This document shows positions 17,088 to 24,703 of a stretch of DNA of 40,312 bases, piece by piece; positions within the stretch are counted from its first letter, which is position 1, and the number at the start of each line of letters is the position of its first letter. This stretch comes from Clostridiaceae bacterium (GTDB lineage: Bacteria; Bacillota; Clostridia; Oscillospirales; QAMX01). The DNA lies in NCBI GenBank assembly GCA_018384365.1, contig JAHAYX010000029.1:1-40312 (forward strand). The letters are read 5' to 3'. Under the pieces are notes generated by a model. That model searched no databases. It was not told where the DNA came from and was given only the letters and a program-made list of their open reading frames with translations. The position numbers and the translations under genes were made by a program.

Positions 17088-17123
17088 TGCGCCTGTTTCG
17101 TGCTGCGAAGCAGGCGCATTTTT
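17088..17123 (+). terminator. Terminator inside ABC-F leader
   Basis: Perfect 8-base arms, inner TTCG/CGAA pairing and a TTTTTATTT tract. It lies 24 bases before the ABC-F ribosome-binding site and would stop transcription before the gene. Confidence 0.85.
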
Positions 17124-17158
17124 ATTTGTCCGGACAGCGGCCTTTTGAGGAGGAACTT

Positions 17159-18694
17159 ATGCTGCAAATAAAAAATGTCTCCATTTCTGTCAAACGAAAT
17201 CTGAGAACGCTGATCGAGAATTTCAGCTTTGCGCTGAATCCCGGCGACCGCGCCGTTTTTATCGGGGAAGAGGGCTGTGGGAAATCCACGCTGCTGAAGC
17301 TGATCTATGAGGAATCGCTGGTTTCGGACTATGCCGACTGGTCCGGCAGCATCGATCGCTCCGGCGTGCGAATGAGCTATCTCGCGCAGGAACTGACGCC
17401 CGCGGAAAAACAGCTTGGAATTTACGAGTATCTCTCGCACGGCGCGGATCCGGCGCAGGAGGCAGCCGTTTTGGCAGACGCTGCCGTGCAGTTTCAGCTG
17501 CCGCTTGAACTTTTGTATTCCGACAGGGCGATCGGAACGCTTTCCGGCGGCGAAAAGGTGAAATTGCAGCTGGTGCGTATTCTGTTGGAGCAGCCGGATG
17601 TGCTGCTGCTGGACGAACCGTCAAACGATATTGATCTGGAAACGATCAAACGCCTGGAAACTTTTATTTTGACGTGCAAAATGCCGGTGCTGTACGTTTC
17701 CCACGACGAAGAATTGATCGAGAAAACGGCAAATGTGATCATACATCTGGAACAGGTGCGGAAAAAATCCATGCCGCGCTATACGGTGGCGCGGATGCCG
17801 TACCGCGAGTATATTTCGCAGCGTGCCGATACCTTCCGGCATCAGGAACAGGTGGCGCGTAAGGAACGGGCGGAACAACGCGTACGCGAGGAACGCTGGC
17901 AGCAGATTTATAACCGCGTGGATCACGAACAGTCGTCTCTCACGCGTCAGGATCCGCACACCGGCAGACTTTTGAAGAAGAAAATGAAGGCCGTGAAGGC
18001 CCAGCAGCGCCGCTTTGAGCGGGAAGCGGAGAATAGGACGGAGATCCCGGACACGGAGGAGGCGATCTTCTTCGATTTCACGGCGGGCGCCGCTCTTCCG
18101 CGGGGGAAGTGTGTGCTGGACTTCTCTTTGCCGGAACTGCGCGTGGGGGAAAGAGTGCTTTCGCGGAATATCCGGTTTGCGGTATACGGCCCGGAGCACA
18201 TCGGCATCATTGGGGCAAACGGCGCCGGCAAAACGACGCTGCTGCGCCTGATTGCGCAGGAACTGCTGCCGCGCCGCGACATGACAGTCGGATATATGCC
18301 GCAGGATTACACCGAACGGCTGGAACTGGCGGGAACGCCTATGGCTTTTGTATCAAGCGGACATTCCAAGGAGGAAATCACCCGCGCGCTGACCTATCTG
18401 GGCAGTATGCGCTATACACCCGAGGAAATGCAGGGACACATTTCGGAACTTTCCGGCGGGCAGAAAGCGAAGCTCTTCTTCCTGGACCTTGAAATCTCCG
18501 GCTGCAATGTGCTGCTGCTGGATGAACCGACGCGCAATTTCAGCCCGCTTTCCAACCCGGTGATCCGTGCCTCGCTGCAGAAATTCGGCGGCGCGATCAT
18601 TTCCGTCAGCCACGACAGAAAATATCTGCGCGAAGTCTGCACAAAGCTCTATGAACTGACGCCGGACGGTCTGAAGGAAACGGCCGGCATCTGA
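17159..18694 (+). CDS. ABC-F family ATPase (ribosome protection type candidate)
   Basis: The 511-residue product has two ABC domains and no membrane segments. The first has Walker A GEEGCGKST (36-44), LSGGEKVKLQLVRILL and LLLDEPSNDID. A charged coiled-coil linker (about 230-310) follows. The second has GANGAGKTT (352-360), LSGGQKAKLFFLDL and DEPTRNFSPLS (455-465). ABC-F proteins act on the ribosome; some displace antibiotics, others are translation factors. The leader with uORF and terminator favours an inducible resistance-type protein, but no drug can be assigned. The start at 17159 is set by GAGGAGG; the longer frame from 17039 runs through the leader terminator and is rejected. Confidence 0.93.
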   Translation: MLQIKNVSISVKRNLRTLIENFSFALNPGDRAVFIGEEGCGKSTLLKLIYEESLVSDYADWSGSIDRSGVRMSYLAQELTPAEKQLGIYEYLSHGADPAQEAAVLADAAVQFQLPLELLYSDRAIGTLSGGEKVKLQLVRILLEQPDVLLLDEPSNDIDLETIKRLETFILTCKMPVLYVSHDEELIEKTANVIIHLEQVRKKSMPRYTVARMPYREYISQRADTFRHQEQVARKERAEQRVREERWQQIYNRVDHEQSSLTRQDPHTGRLLKKKMKAVKAQQRRFEREAENRTEIPDTEEAIFFDFTAGAALPRGKCVLDFSLPELRVGERVLSRNIRFAVYGPEHIGIIGANGAGKTTLLRLIAQELLPRRDMTVGYMPQDYTERLELAGTPMAFVSSGHSKEEITRALTYLGSMRYTPEEMQGHISELSGGQKAKLFFLDLEISGCNVLLLDEPTRNFSPLSNPVIRASLQKFGGAIISVSHDRKYLREVCTKLYELTPDGLKETAGI

Positions 18695-18712
18695 AATTTT
18701 ATTTTGTTTTCG

Positions 18713-18741
18713 TTGAAAGGCCGGATGTTTTCCTGTAAAAT
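18713..18741 (+). promoter_or_regulatory. Promoter of isomerase/GH pair
   Basis: TTGAAA (18713-18718), 17 bases, TAAAAT (18736-18741). Confidence 0.6.
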
Positions 18742-18770
18742 AAAAGAAGATTTGAAAAGGGGGCTTTTCC

Positions 18771-19532
18771 GTGAAATTTGGCATTTGTACCGGCTGTGAA
18801 AATGCACAGCTTTTGAAGGACGCAGGATATGACTACATCGAACTGAACCTCAGCGCGCTGGCAGCCATGAGCGAGGAGGAATTTGCTGCCTGCCGCGCGT
18901 CGCTGGAAGCGGCAGCGCTGCCCGCCGAGGCCGCAAACGTGTTTTTCCCCGGCGACATCCGTTTGACCGGCCCGGATGTGGACGAAGGCAGAATTGCGGC
19001 CTACACGGAGCACGCGCTGGCGCGCGCCGAAGCACTGGGCATCCGCGTGGTCGTGCTGGGCAGCAGCCGTTCCCGCAACATTCCGGAGGGCTTTGATCCG
19101 GACACGGCCTACCGGCAGTTTCTTCGCGCGCTGCGTCTGTGCGGCGATATTGCGGCGCGCTATGGCATCGTGGTGGCAATCGAACCGCTGCATTTCCCGG
19201 AATCGAACCTGATTAACCGCGTGGCGGACGGCCTGAAGGCCGCGCGCGATGCGGACCATCCCGCTGTACGCACGCTGGCTGATGTGTGGCATATGTACTG
19301 CGAAGCGGAGAATTTTGACGTAATCGCCGGATCGGCAGGGGAAATCGTGCATATGCACATTGCCTCACCGGAGCGGAAGTATCCCTGCGCGGAGGATGGC
19401 ATGGATTATACAGCACTGCGTGCGGCACTGTCCGCCTGCTCCTATCACGCGCGCATTTCCATCGAAGGCGGCACAGACGATATGGCGGCCGACGCCCGCC
19501 GTTCGCTCGAACTGCTGAAATCCCTGATGTAA
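18771..19532 (+). CDS. Sugar phosphate isomerase/epimerase-like TIM barrel
   Basis: The 253-residue protein starts with GTG at 18771 after AAGGGGG and begins KFGICTGCENAQLLKDAGYDYIELN, typical of the AP-endonuclease-2/xylose isomerase-like barrel. Likely metal ligands are visible: E in AIEPLHFPESN, D and H in LADVWHMYCEAENFD, H in HMHIASPERK and the final E in ISIEGG. It probably isomerises or epimerises a sugar or polyol; substrate unknown. It is followed after 15 bases by a GH-A-like protein, suggesting shared sugar metabolism. Confidence 0.88.
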   Translation: MKFGICTGCENAQLLKDAGYDYIELNLSALAAMSEEEFAACRASLEAAALPAEAANVFFPGDIRLTGPDVDEGRIAAYTEHALARAEALGIRVVVLGSSRSRNIPEGFDPDTAYRQFLRALRLCGDIAARYGIVVAIEPLHFPESNLINRVADGLKAARDADHPAVRTLADVWHMYCEAENFDVIAGSAGEIVHMHIASPERKYPCAEDGMDYTALRAALSACSYHARISIEGGTDDMAADARRSLELLKSLM

Positions 19533-19547
19533 GACGGAGGTGACACG

Positions 19548-20801
19548 ATGAAAACCAGACTTTCGATACAGGACCGGCGTTTTTTCATTAACGGTGCGCC
19601 GGTATACAGCGAGCTTTCCACCTGCCCGGAGGAATTCCGGGGACTTTTGCTCAACGCGCGCTTTATTCAGGGCGTATTTGACGACAACATGGCGCCGGAA
19701 CGTTTCCGGCGCTTCGGCCGGACCTTTGATCCCGACCGGAACACGGATGCACTGATTGCGGCGCTCCCTGCATGGTACGGCAAAGGGCTGCGTGCGTTCA
19801 CAGTCGGATTTCAGGGCGGCGGCCCCTGCTTCACGCTGGATAACGGCACGATCGGCAACAATCCGTACAGCCCGGACGGCAGTGAAATCGACCCGGCCTA
19901 TCTTGGGCGTATGCAGAAAATCATTGAGGCGGCGGATGAATTGGGCATGGTGGTCATCGTCAGCCTGCTGTATGGCGCACAGTGCCGCTTTTTTGAAAAT
20001 GACGGTGCGATACGCCGTGCTGTGGAAACAGCCTGCGGCTGGCTGCGGAAGCTGGCCCCGACAAATGTGATTCTGGAAGTGGCAAACGAATTCGATTATG
20101 CTTCGTTTGACGGTCATCCGGTGATACAGGACGAGAAAAGCATGGCCAGCCTGCTCGGTGAAGCGCGCAGACTTTCCGGCGGACTGCCTGTGGGATGCAG
20201 CGGCTCGGGCGGTTATTTTTCACAGGCGGTGGCCGAGGCCTCCGATGTGATTCTTGTCCACGGAAACGGACAGTCCCGGCAGCAGCTTGCGAACCTGCTG
20301 AAAAAAGCATTCGCCGTTCGTCCTGCCCGTCCGGTGCTCTGCAATGAGGATTCGCAGGCAATTGGCAATCTGGCTGTCGCTATGCGCGCCGGCGCCTCGT
20401 GGGGGTACTATAACAATATGACCAAGCAGGAACCTCCGACTGCCTGGGGGATAGAGCCCGGCGCCGATGACTTTTTTGCACGCCGTATGGCAATGGCACT
20501 CGGAATTGAACCCAAAGCCGCCGGCAACGAATTCCGGCTGGAAGGTTTTGAACCGGAGCGCTGCTATGAGGGCAAGCGTTGGATCGCGCTGTCCGCACTG
20601 TATCCGGAGCAGATTGAACGCGTGGAGTTCTACCGGGACGGCCGCCTGTACGATATCGCCTACGACGACCCCTTCACTGTGCATTTCCTGTCAAATTGGC
20701 AGCAGGCAGCGGTGACGGACTGCGTTCCGGGTGAACATTGGCGCGCGGAGGTCTATCTGGCAGATGGCACCATGGTTTCTCTCGAAGAAATCGTGCCATA
20801 A
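19548..20801 (+). CDS. Putative clan GH-A glycoside hydrolase, cytoplasmic
   Basis: The 417-residue protein begins with RRFFINGAPVYSEL, as in many family 5/42-like enzymes where a strand precedes the barrel. Two glutamates sit where clan GH-A needs them: E181 in LEVANEFD (acid/base) and E267 in VLCNEDS (nucleophile). A C-terminal beta domain (about 340-417) with IERVEFYRDGRLYDIAYDDPF looks immunoglobulin-like. There is no signal peptide. I cannot place it in a numbered family. The ribosome-binding site is GGAGGTG; the gene forms a pair with the isomerase. Confidence 0.7.
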   Translation: MKTRLSIQDRRFFINGAPVYSELSTCPEEFRGLLLNARFIQGVFDDNMAPERFRRFGRTFDPDRNTDALIAALPAWYGKGLRAFTVGFQGGGPCFTLDNGTIGNNPYSPDGSEIDPAYLGRMQKIIEAADELGMVVIVSLLYGAQCRFFENDGAIRRAVETACGWLRKLAPTNVILEVANEFDYASFDGHPVIQDEKSMASLLGEARRLSGGLPVGCSGSGGYFSQAVAEASDVILVHGNGQSRQQLANLLKKAFAVRPARPVLCNEDSQAIGNLAVAMRAGASWGYYNNMTKQEPPTAWGIEPGADDFFARRMAMALGIEPKAAGNEFRLEGFEPERCYEGKRWIALSALYPEQIERVEFYRDGRLYDIAYDDPFTVHFLSNWQQAAVTDCVPGEHWRAEVYLADGTMVSLEEIVP

Positions 20802-20843
20802 TTTTATCTGCTGTGGGAAGCGGATTTTCCCTTTGGACTGCAT

Positions 20844-20891
20844 AAAAAAAGGCTTTCAAACCGGAGAAACCCGGACTGAAAGCCTTTTTTT
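20844..20891. terminator. Bidirectional terminator
   Basis: Arms AAAAAAAGGCTTTCA (20844-20858) and TGAAAGCCTTTTTTT (20877-20891), with an inner CCGG/CCGG pairing. Works for the GH gene and the convergent MBL gene. Confidence 0.93.
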
Positions 20892-20933
20892 GATCCGTAA
20901 TGCGGCGCTGTTAAGGCGAAAACTGCCGCGGCT

Positions 20934-21728
20934 TCACCGGACCAGATCTTCCCGGTAAATCAGAGTGGCCTGCATGTCGTTCTCTCCCGGATAATAACAG
21001 CAGGGGAGCGTCATGCCGTGGACTTCTATCGTGCCGAAGCGATCTGCCGGAGCACCGGCCAGAATGGTATCGCAGGCATCGATCAGCGCATCAATATAGG
21101 TGACGGGGTCCAGCGTGCGTCCGTGGCCGGTTGCAAGCTGGTCGAATCCGTCGCTGAATTCCTTGATATGGAGCAGGCTTTTCTTCATCTCGGAAACGCT
21201 GACGGAGTTTTGCATGAAAAGATAGACGGTGCGCCCAAGAATGGAGTCGCCGGTGTACAAAATACGTTCCTTCCGGTCCAGCAGGCACAGAGCGCCGGGC
21301 GTGTGACCGGCAAAGTGGATGACTTCGATTTTTCGGTCGCCAAGATCGATGGTATCGCCCTCGTGAAGAACCTCGGCGGGACAGGCAGCCGGAGCGCCGT
21401 CCGTACGAGCGCCCGGGCGGGTGGCATTTTCATATTGCGGAAGCTCTGCCTCACCGATGTAGGATTTCTCGAAATAGCCGTTTCCGCCGCAGTGGTCGCC
21501 GTGTGCGTGTGTATTGACGACAATGGTGGGCAGATCCGTAATGCTGGCAACCACTTCGGCGTAGTTCTCATAGCCGAAGCAGGTATCGACAACCAGCGCG
21601 CGCTGTGTGCCTGTAACAACATAAGCGGTGGCGTTTCGGTCGTCTTCAATCAGATAGGCGCTTTCCGTCACGCGGAGTATCGTGAGATGTTCGTCCTTTT
21701 CGTACCGTATTTTTTCGTTGATGTTCAT
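20934..21728 (-). CDS. MBL-fold metallo-hydrolase
   Basis: The 264-residue product has the metallo-beta-lactamase motif VVNTHAHGDHCGGN with H74, H76, D78 and H79. Later ligand segments are HFAGHTPGALCLL, LYTGDSILG and LATGHGRTLDP. Two metal ions are expected. The family includes thioesterases, lactonases and phosphodiesterases, and the substrate cannot be told from the sequence. No signal peptide, so cytoplasmic. GGGAGG precedes the ATG. It is monocistronic and divergent from the SLH protein gene. Confidence 0.92.
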   Translation of the reverse strand: MNINEKIRYEKDEHLTILRVTESAYLIEDDRNATAYVVTGTQRALVVDTCFGYENYAEVVASITDLPTIVVNTHAHGDHCGGNGYFEKSYIGEAELPQYENATRPGARTDGAPAACPAEVLHEGDTIDLGDRKIEVIHFAGHTPGALCLLDRKERILYTGDSILGRTVYLFMQNSVSVSEMKKSLLHIKEFSDGFDQLATGHGRTLDPVTYIDALIDACDTILAGAPADRFGTIEVHGMTLPCCYYPGENDMQATLIYREDLVR

Positions 21729-21787
21729 AACAGTCCTCCCTTTCCAGTTTGTGAGTCACACTCTGTGCAGGCAATCTCTCTGCATTT

Positions 21788-21816
21788 ATTATAGGACGGC
21801 ACGCGGAGAAACGCAA
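21788..21816 (-). promoter_or_regulatory. Promoter of MBL gene
   Basis: On the minus strand TTGCGT (21811-21816), 17 bases, perfect TATAAT (21788-21793). Confidence 0.7.
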
Positions 21817-21905
21817 GCCGACGCAGCAGAATATTCTGACGGGTAGATAGCATCCTGTACGGCAGGCGCCGAGGCCCGGAACCACGCCGCACTGACAAAA
21901 TGCAG

Positions 21906-21934
21906 TTGCAAAAGCCGCTGGATTCCGGTATCAT
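21906..21934 (+). promoter_or_regulatory. Promoter of transglutaminase/SLH gene
   Basis: TTGCAA (21906-21911), 17 bases, TATCAT (21929-21934). Confidence 0.6.
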
Positions 21935-21964
21935 AAAGGTAATCAAGTTTACGGAGGAACAGAT

Positions 21965-23584
21965 ATGCGCACGGGGAACAGAGTCATCGCATTATGCCTG
22001 ACGGCCGCGCTGTTTTTCGCCGGCCTTCCGGCGGCAAAAGCGGCAGTACCCAGGACATTTTATTGCGACGAGGTGAAATATACCGCGGCAGAATCGTCCG
22101 GTGTTTCAATCCGCCCGGATTTTTACAGCACGCTCAGCCCGGCCTCCCGGGCCGTGTATGACGTCCTGGTGGACAACCTGGTTTTGCTGCGCGATGGAAA
22201 ATCGGAACTCGTATTCTACTTCCCGGACTCCGTTTCCTATGACGATCTTTCCACCACCATGTATCAGGACGCCATGAATGCCTTTAACCGCGACCACAGT
22301 GAGGCGTTCTGGCTGGATATGGCGGCTATGAAGCTGACGGTTTCCCAGATGAGCGACGGGCGTTTGAAAGGAACGATCGCGCCGGTTGAGGAGACTTATT
22401 ATACCGCCGCGTATACTTCTGCAGAAGAGGTGGAGCGCGATGCTGCGCTGATGGAGGCGCGGATTGACGAGCTGGCTTCCGCGGCGGCGCGCTTTGCTAC
22501 GATTTATGAGCGGGTCTTATACATTCACGACTGGCTGACGGAGCACAATGCCTGCAGCGAAGACGGAATTAACTCCCATATGCGCGCCTTTGAAGCGGTC
22601 AGTGCGCTGGAGGGCAATCTGACCGGAGCATACCGGCCGGTCTGCGAGGGCTATGCGCGCGCATTCAAGCTGCTGTGTGATGAATTGGGCGTTCCCTGTA
22701 TGCTCATTACGGGCGAGGCTCTCAGCGGAGACAGGAAAGAGTCACATATGTGGAACTATGTCAGGCTGGACGGCGCATGGTACGCAGTGGACGTCACCTG
22801 GGATGATCCGATCTACCTGGAGGACGAGGGAAAGCCGCGGCATACCTATTTTTTGATCGGCTGCGGGACGCTCTGCGACGAGGGCATGGCCTTTGCGCAG
22901 AATCATGTGGAAATCAAAAAACTCAGCACGCACGGCAGCGATATCGCCTATCCTGCGCTGGCGAAGGATCTGTTTCAGCCGGTGCAGGAGGTGTCCTCCG
23001 GCAGTCTGAAGGCATTTTCTTATGCAAGGACCTATGAAAGCGGGCTTTTTACGGATGTGAAAAAGAATGAATGGTATGAAACCGGGGTTGCATCGGCTTA
23101 CCGTCTGGGCCTGATGAGCGGCACCGGGGACGGCCGTTTCAACGTGACAGGGCTGGTAACGGCTGCGGAAGCGCTGACGATGGCTGTACGTATTAATGCC
23201 GCGTACTATGGTAACGAGATCGAGCCTCTGTGGGATGGCGGGCGTTGGTATGAACCCTATGTGGAGTATGCTTTTGCTCACAACATGCTAAGAAGGCAAT
23301 ATCCGGACTATACCGCGCCGCTGACGCGCGCGGAATTTTCCGTACTTTTTGCCCAGACCATGCCGGAAGAGGAATTTGCCGCAATCCGCACGATCCCGGA
23401 TGACAGTGTGGCAGATATTCCCGCAGGCGCCGGCTATGCCGGGTCCGCCTATCTGCTTTACCGCGCGGGCGTTCTGTTCGGTGACGAACACGGCGAATTT
23501 CAGCCGGATAAAAACATCAGCCGCGCTGAGGTTGCACTGATTGTCACGCGGATTGTGGACAAAACCCTGCGCGCTGCGCAGTGA
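21965..23584 (+). CDS. Secreted transglutaminase-like protein with SLH domains
   Basis: The 539-residue precursor has a signal peptide ending AAKA near residue 26. A transglutaminase-like (CYK3-type) domain follows, with C227 in YRPVCEGYARAF, H261 in SHMWNYVRLDG and D276 in WYAVDVTWDDP, the expected Cys-His-Asp triad. Three SLH repeats follow at about 364-410, 423-468 and 478-533, which bind secondary cell-wall polymer. It is therefore a cell-surface protein, possibly a cross-linking or cysteine-protease-like enzyme. GGAGG precedes the ATG. It is monocistronic. Confidence 0.9.
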   Translation: MRTGNRVIALCLTAALFFAGLPAAKAAVPRTFYCDEVKYTAAESSGVSIRPDFYSTLSPASRAVYDVLVDNLVLLRDGKSELVFYFPDSVSYDDLSTTMYQDAMNAFNRDHSEAFWLDMAAMKLTVSQMSDGRLKGTIAPVEETYYTAAYTSAEEVERDAALMEARIDELASAAARFATIYERVLYIHDWLTEHNACSEDGINSHMRAFEAVSALEGNLTGAYRPVCEGYARAFKLLCDELGVPCMLITGEALSGDRKESHMWNYVRLDGAWYAVDVTWDDPIYLEDEGKPRHTYFLIGCGTLCDEGMAFAQNHVEIKKLSTHGSDIAYPALAKDLFQPVQEVSSGSLKAFSYARTYESGLFTDVKKNEWYETGVASAYRLGLMSGTGDGRFNVTGLVTAAEALTMAVRINAAYYGNEIEPLWDGGRWYEPYVEYAFAHNMLRRQYPDYTAPLTRAEFSVLFAQTMPEEEFAAIRTIPDDSVADIPAGAGYAGSAYLLYRAGVLFGDEHGEFQPDKNISRAEVALIVTRIVDKTLRAAQ

Positions 23585-23610
23585 ACGCAGGAAAAACGGA
23601 ATCAGAACTG

Positions 23611-23645
23611 CCGCCGCCCGGCTGACTGCCGGACGGCGGTTTTTT
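23611..23645 (+). terminator. Terminator of SLH gene
   Basis: Stem CCGCCG/CGGCGG with inner CCGGC/GCCGG pairing, then TTTTTT. Confidence 0.85.
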
Positions 23646-23677
23646 GGAGAAATGCCCGGGAAGCAGCAGCGCAGGAC

Positions 23678-23706
23678 TTGAAAAAACGCACTTTTTCGGG
23701 TATGAT
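23678..23706 (+). promoter_or_regulatory. Promoter of Nudix operon
   Basis: TTGAAA (23678-23683), 17 bases, TATGAT (23701-23706). Predicted start falls at about 23713, which is the first possible ATG, so the transcript may have no leader. Confidence 0.65.
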
Positions 23707-23712
23707 ACAAAT

Positions 23713-24117
23713 ATGAAAGAGATGAATGTGAAAACCGTCACGGCGGCTGTCCTGCGCCGCGGCGATGAATATCTGATTTGCAGACGCACGAACGGCCTCT
23801 GGGAATTCCCGGGAGGCAAGGTGGAACCCGGCGAAACACCGGAGCAGTGCCTGGCGCGCGAGTGCCGGGAGGAGCTTGCTGTGGAAATCTCCGTCGGCGC
23901 ATTTCTGGATGCGGTCCGCGTGCCGGGACGGGACGGTATTGTCCTTGAAATTCGGTTTTATGAGGCCCGGCTCTGCGCGGGAACACCGCAGACGCTGGTG
24001 CATACGGAAATCCGCCATGTATCTCGGGATGCGCTTTCGGATTTCAGCTTCTGCACGGCGGATCAAATTTTTATTGAACGTACTATTCTAAGAAAGGGAC
24101 GTCCGGATCATGATTAA
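23713..24117 (+). CDS. Nudix hydrolase, MutT-like
   Basis: The product is 134 residues (131 if it starts at the ATG at 23722). It carries a complete Nudix box, GGKVEPGETPEQCLARECREEL, here given in two parts: GGKVEPGE and RECREEL. It begins VKTVTAAVLRRGDEYLICRR and has LWEFPGGK, like the MutT/8-oxo-dGTPase branch that cleans oxidised nucleotides. The upstream frame to 23644 lies across the promoter and is rejected. There is no ribosome-binding site for the first ATG and only AAAGAG for the second. It overlaps the rhomboid gene by 8 bases. Confidence 0.9.
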   Translation: MKEMNVKTVTAAVLRRGDEYLICRRTNGLWEFPGGKVEPGETPEQCLARECREELAVEISVGAFLDAVRVPGRDGIVLEIRFYEARLCAGTPQTLVHTEIRHVSRDALSDFSFCTADQIFIERTILRKGRPDHD

Positions 24118-24682
24118 AATCAAATACAATGCCCCGGTTATCCTCTCGTTTTCCCTGATTGCTCTGGCGGCGCTTATCCTTGGCAATATCACGGGCGGTT
24201 CCACAACGTCCCTGCTTTTCTGCATCTATCGTGCACCGCTTTCGGATCCGCTTTTTTATCTCCGCCTGTTCACGCACGTGCTGGGGCACGCAAACTGGTC
24301 GCATTATTTCTCGAATATCATGTACATTCTGCTGTTGGGCCCGATTCTGGAGGAAAAATACGGCAGCCGTTCGCTGCTTTTCGGTATGCTTCTGACCGCG
24401 TTTGTCACAGGGCTTGCCCATCTGCTGCTCAATGGCTCCGCGGCGCTTCTGGGTGCGAGCGGGATCGTATTTATGCTGATTCTGCTGGCTTCCTTCGCCA
24501 GTTTCCGGCAGGGAACGATTCCCATGACGTTTTTGCTCATTGCAGGCATTTACATCGGCAATGAAATCATTACGGGAATTACAACAGCCGATAACATTTC
24601 ACAGATGTCGCATATCATCGGCGGCGCATGCGGCGCATTTTTAGGGTGTTTTTTAAACCGTAAGGGCTTTAAGAGCAGATAA
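24110..24682 (+). CDS. Rhomboid intramembrane serine protease
   Basis: The 190-residue protein has six membrane segments. Catalytic features are all visible: the SHYFSN H-x3-N oxyanion motif after the first segments, GASGIVF with the nucleophile serine, and the partner histidine in SQMSHIIGGACGAFLG. It should cleave membrane-protein substrates within the membrane. The ribosome-binding site is AAGGGAC. It is the second gene of a four-gene operon, overlapping the Nudix gene and 21 bases before the serine hydrolase. Confidence 0.93.
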   Translation: MIKIKYNAPVILSFSLIALAALILGNITGGSTTSLLFCIYRAPLSDPLFYLRLFTHVLGHANWSHYFSNIMYILLLGPILEEKYGSRSLLFGMLLTAFVTGLAHLLLNGSAALLGASGIVFMLILLASFASFRQGTIPMTFLLIAGIYIGNEIITGITTADNISQMSHIIGGACGAFLGCFLNRKGFKSR

Positions 24683-24703
24683 CAGGCAGGGAGGATTACA
24701 AAT

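Larger units (their letters stand above)
16905..17158 (+). promoter_or_regulatory. Structured leader of ABC-F gene (candidate attenuator)
   Basis: The leader holds a three-codon ORF, Met-Arg-Phe-stop (16934-16945), with GAGGTG 5 bases upstream; an upstream five-codon ORF (16914-16931) has no ribosome-binding site. A hairpin GCAGGA/TCCTGC spans about 17035-17051. A perfect terminator, TGCGCCTG (17088-17095) and CAGGCGCA (17111-17118) followed by TTTTT, lies just before the ribosome-binding site (17147-17153). A uORF plus terminator is the known layout for drug-induced ABC-F genes such as vmlR and lmo0919. Confidence 0.75.
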
